Below are positions 56,015 to 56,284 of a stretch of 56,284 bases of DNA, piece after piece (the stretch's first letter is position 1; every line of letters begins with the position of its first letter). The notes below the pieces were generated by a model. It worked only from the letters and a program-made list of their open reading frames with translations, did no database searches and was not told where the DNA came from. The translations under genes and the position numbers were made by a program. This DNA comes from Candidatus Poribacteria bacterium. Lineage in GTDB: Bacteria; Poribacteria; WGA-4E; WGA-3G. The stretch is taken from assembly GCA_026710795.1 (NCBI GenBank), contig JAPOQK010000052.1, forward strand, positions 1-56,284, read 5' to 3'.

Positions 56015-56284
56015 ATGACGGCTCCCAAACCTAAAGGATTGGGTTTCCTTTGGGGCACTTTCTCAATCCGAGATATTTTTGAAAGTGTGGGCATCTTTTA
56101 TTTGCTTATAGCAAACTCCCTTGATTTTAAGTCAAGGTGACCAACACAGCATTATGTGGGGGTGTCCGCCAAGACACGACTACGGGGACTACTCAAAACC
56201 CAGTTCGTCCCAGATACTTTAGTTTTTGGCGTTCTGTTTATATCGCGGTTGTGGAGGGAACACCTACACAATCTCAAAAAGCGA
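56015..56284 (-). mobile_element. Probable right end of an IS200/IS605-type element (partial)
   Basis: The minus strand ends aaacccaatcctttaggttt then gggag, a hairpin with a ctttag-like loop such as marks IS200/IS605 right ends. Behind it are four more hairpins: cactttc/gaaagtg, tttgc/gcaaa, ccttga/tcaagg and gtgtc/gacac. Such a structured stretch could be the omega-RNA scaffold of a tnpB-type gene outside the window. No transposase coding sequence is visible. Confidence 0.35.

Overview
The window looks like a bacterial chromosome segment with low G+C (roughly 40%). Its gene content resembles Candidatus Poribacteria or a close uncultured relative: phytanoyl-CoA-dioxygenase-like genes, LamG and kelch secreted proteins, a MtaA-like UROD protein, DUF3500, DUF6785, a Gfo/Idh/MocA oxidoreductase, sugar-isomerase and amidohydrolase TIM barrels, and an Omp85 protein that implies an outer membrane. 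No rRNA, tRNA or CRISPR array was seen, and the taxonomic call is inference from gene families. Many starts are GTG or TTG and were chosen by Shine-Dalgarno spacing.

Layout. 1-4.8 kb: intergenic repeats, then minus-strand genes (MtaA-like methyltransferase, a duplicated-domain unknown, a class A beta-lactamase-like hydrolase, a PQQ-type propeller). 4.9-8.7 kb: serA with an ATP-grasp-like gene behind a clear promoter, then a lipoprotein. 8.7-16 kb: a decayed HTH gene, a kelch protein, an O-methyltransferase-like gene, DUF3500, a thioredoxin/PDZ selenoprotein, and a large LRR/lamin-tail/Fn3 protein. 16-25 kb: PhyH, LamG, an oxidoreductase, a methyltransferase, a HEPN-coiled-coil-RecJ_C protein, and two tandem LamG paralogues. 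25-26.1 kb: repeat-rich, gene-free. 26.1-34.7 kb: tsaD-tsaC, then a corrinoid protein, its probable reductive activator and a homocysteine methyltransferase, followed by DUF402, a DegT aminotransferase and an acidic protein. 34.9-46.6 kb: minus-strand envelope genes (DUF6785, Omp85, BatA-like, transglutaminase) plus metabolic and small membrane genes. 46.8-56.3 kb: PhyH, a TIM-barrel isomerase, a GH-like protein, an SLBB export protein, a zinc-ribbon/DUF2007 protein, an amidohydrolase, a flippase-like protein and an NPPF DNA methyltransferase. The right edge has hairpin-rich DNA resembling an IS200/IS605 right end.

Strongest discoveries. (1) A thioredoxin-like/PDZ gene (11999-13333) is interrupted by two in-frame UGA codons exactly where the redox cysteines should be (U-x-x-U-x-x-C). 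A perfect 7-bp hairpin with an AGGUU loop follows at SECIS distance, so this is very probably a two-selenocysteine protein. (2) Five otherwise unrelated secreted proteins end in the same short tail, [LAM]-T-x-x-W-G-x-[IVM]-K in its commonest form, which looks like an undescribed C-terminal sorting or anchoring tag. (3) A single gene joins a Swt1-like HEPN domain, a long coiled coil and a RecJ-C-like region, with its own promoter and terminator, and could be a defence or RNA/DNA-processing effector. (4) Two new dispersed repeat families (about 230 bp and 124 bp) each occur twice here.

How the genes work together. The corrinoid protein, activator and homocysteine methyltransferase probably form a B12-dependent route from an unknown methyl donor to methionine; the MtaA-like gene may be a partner elsewhere on the chromosome. 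SerA starts serine synthesis and so feeds one-carbon metabolism. BatA-like, Omp85 and transglutaminase genes form an envelope cluster.
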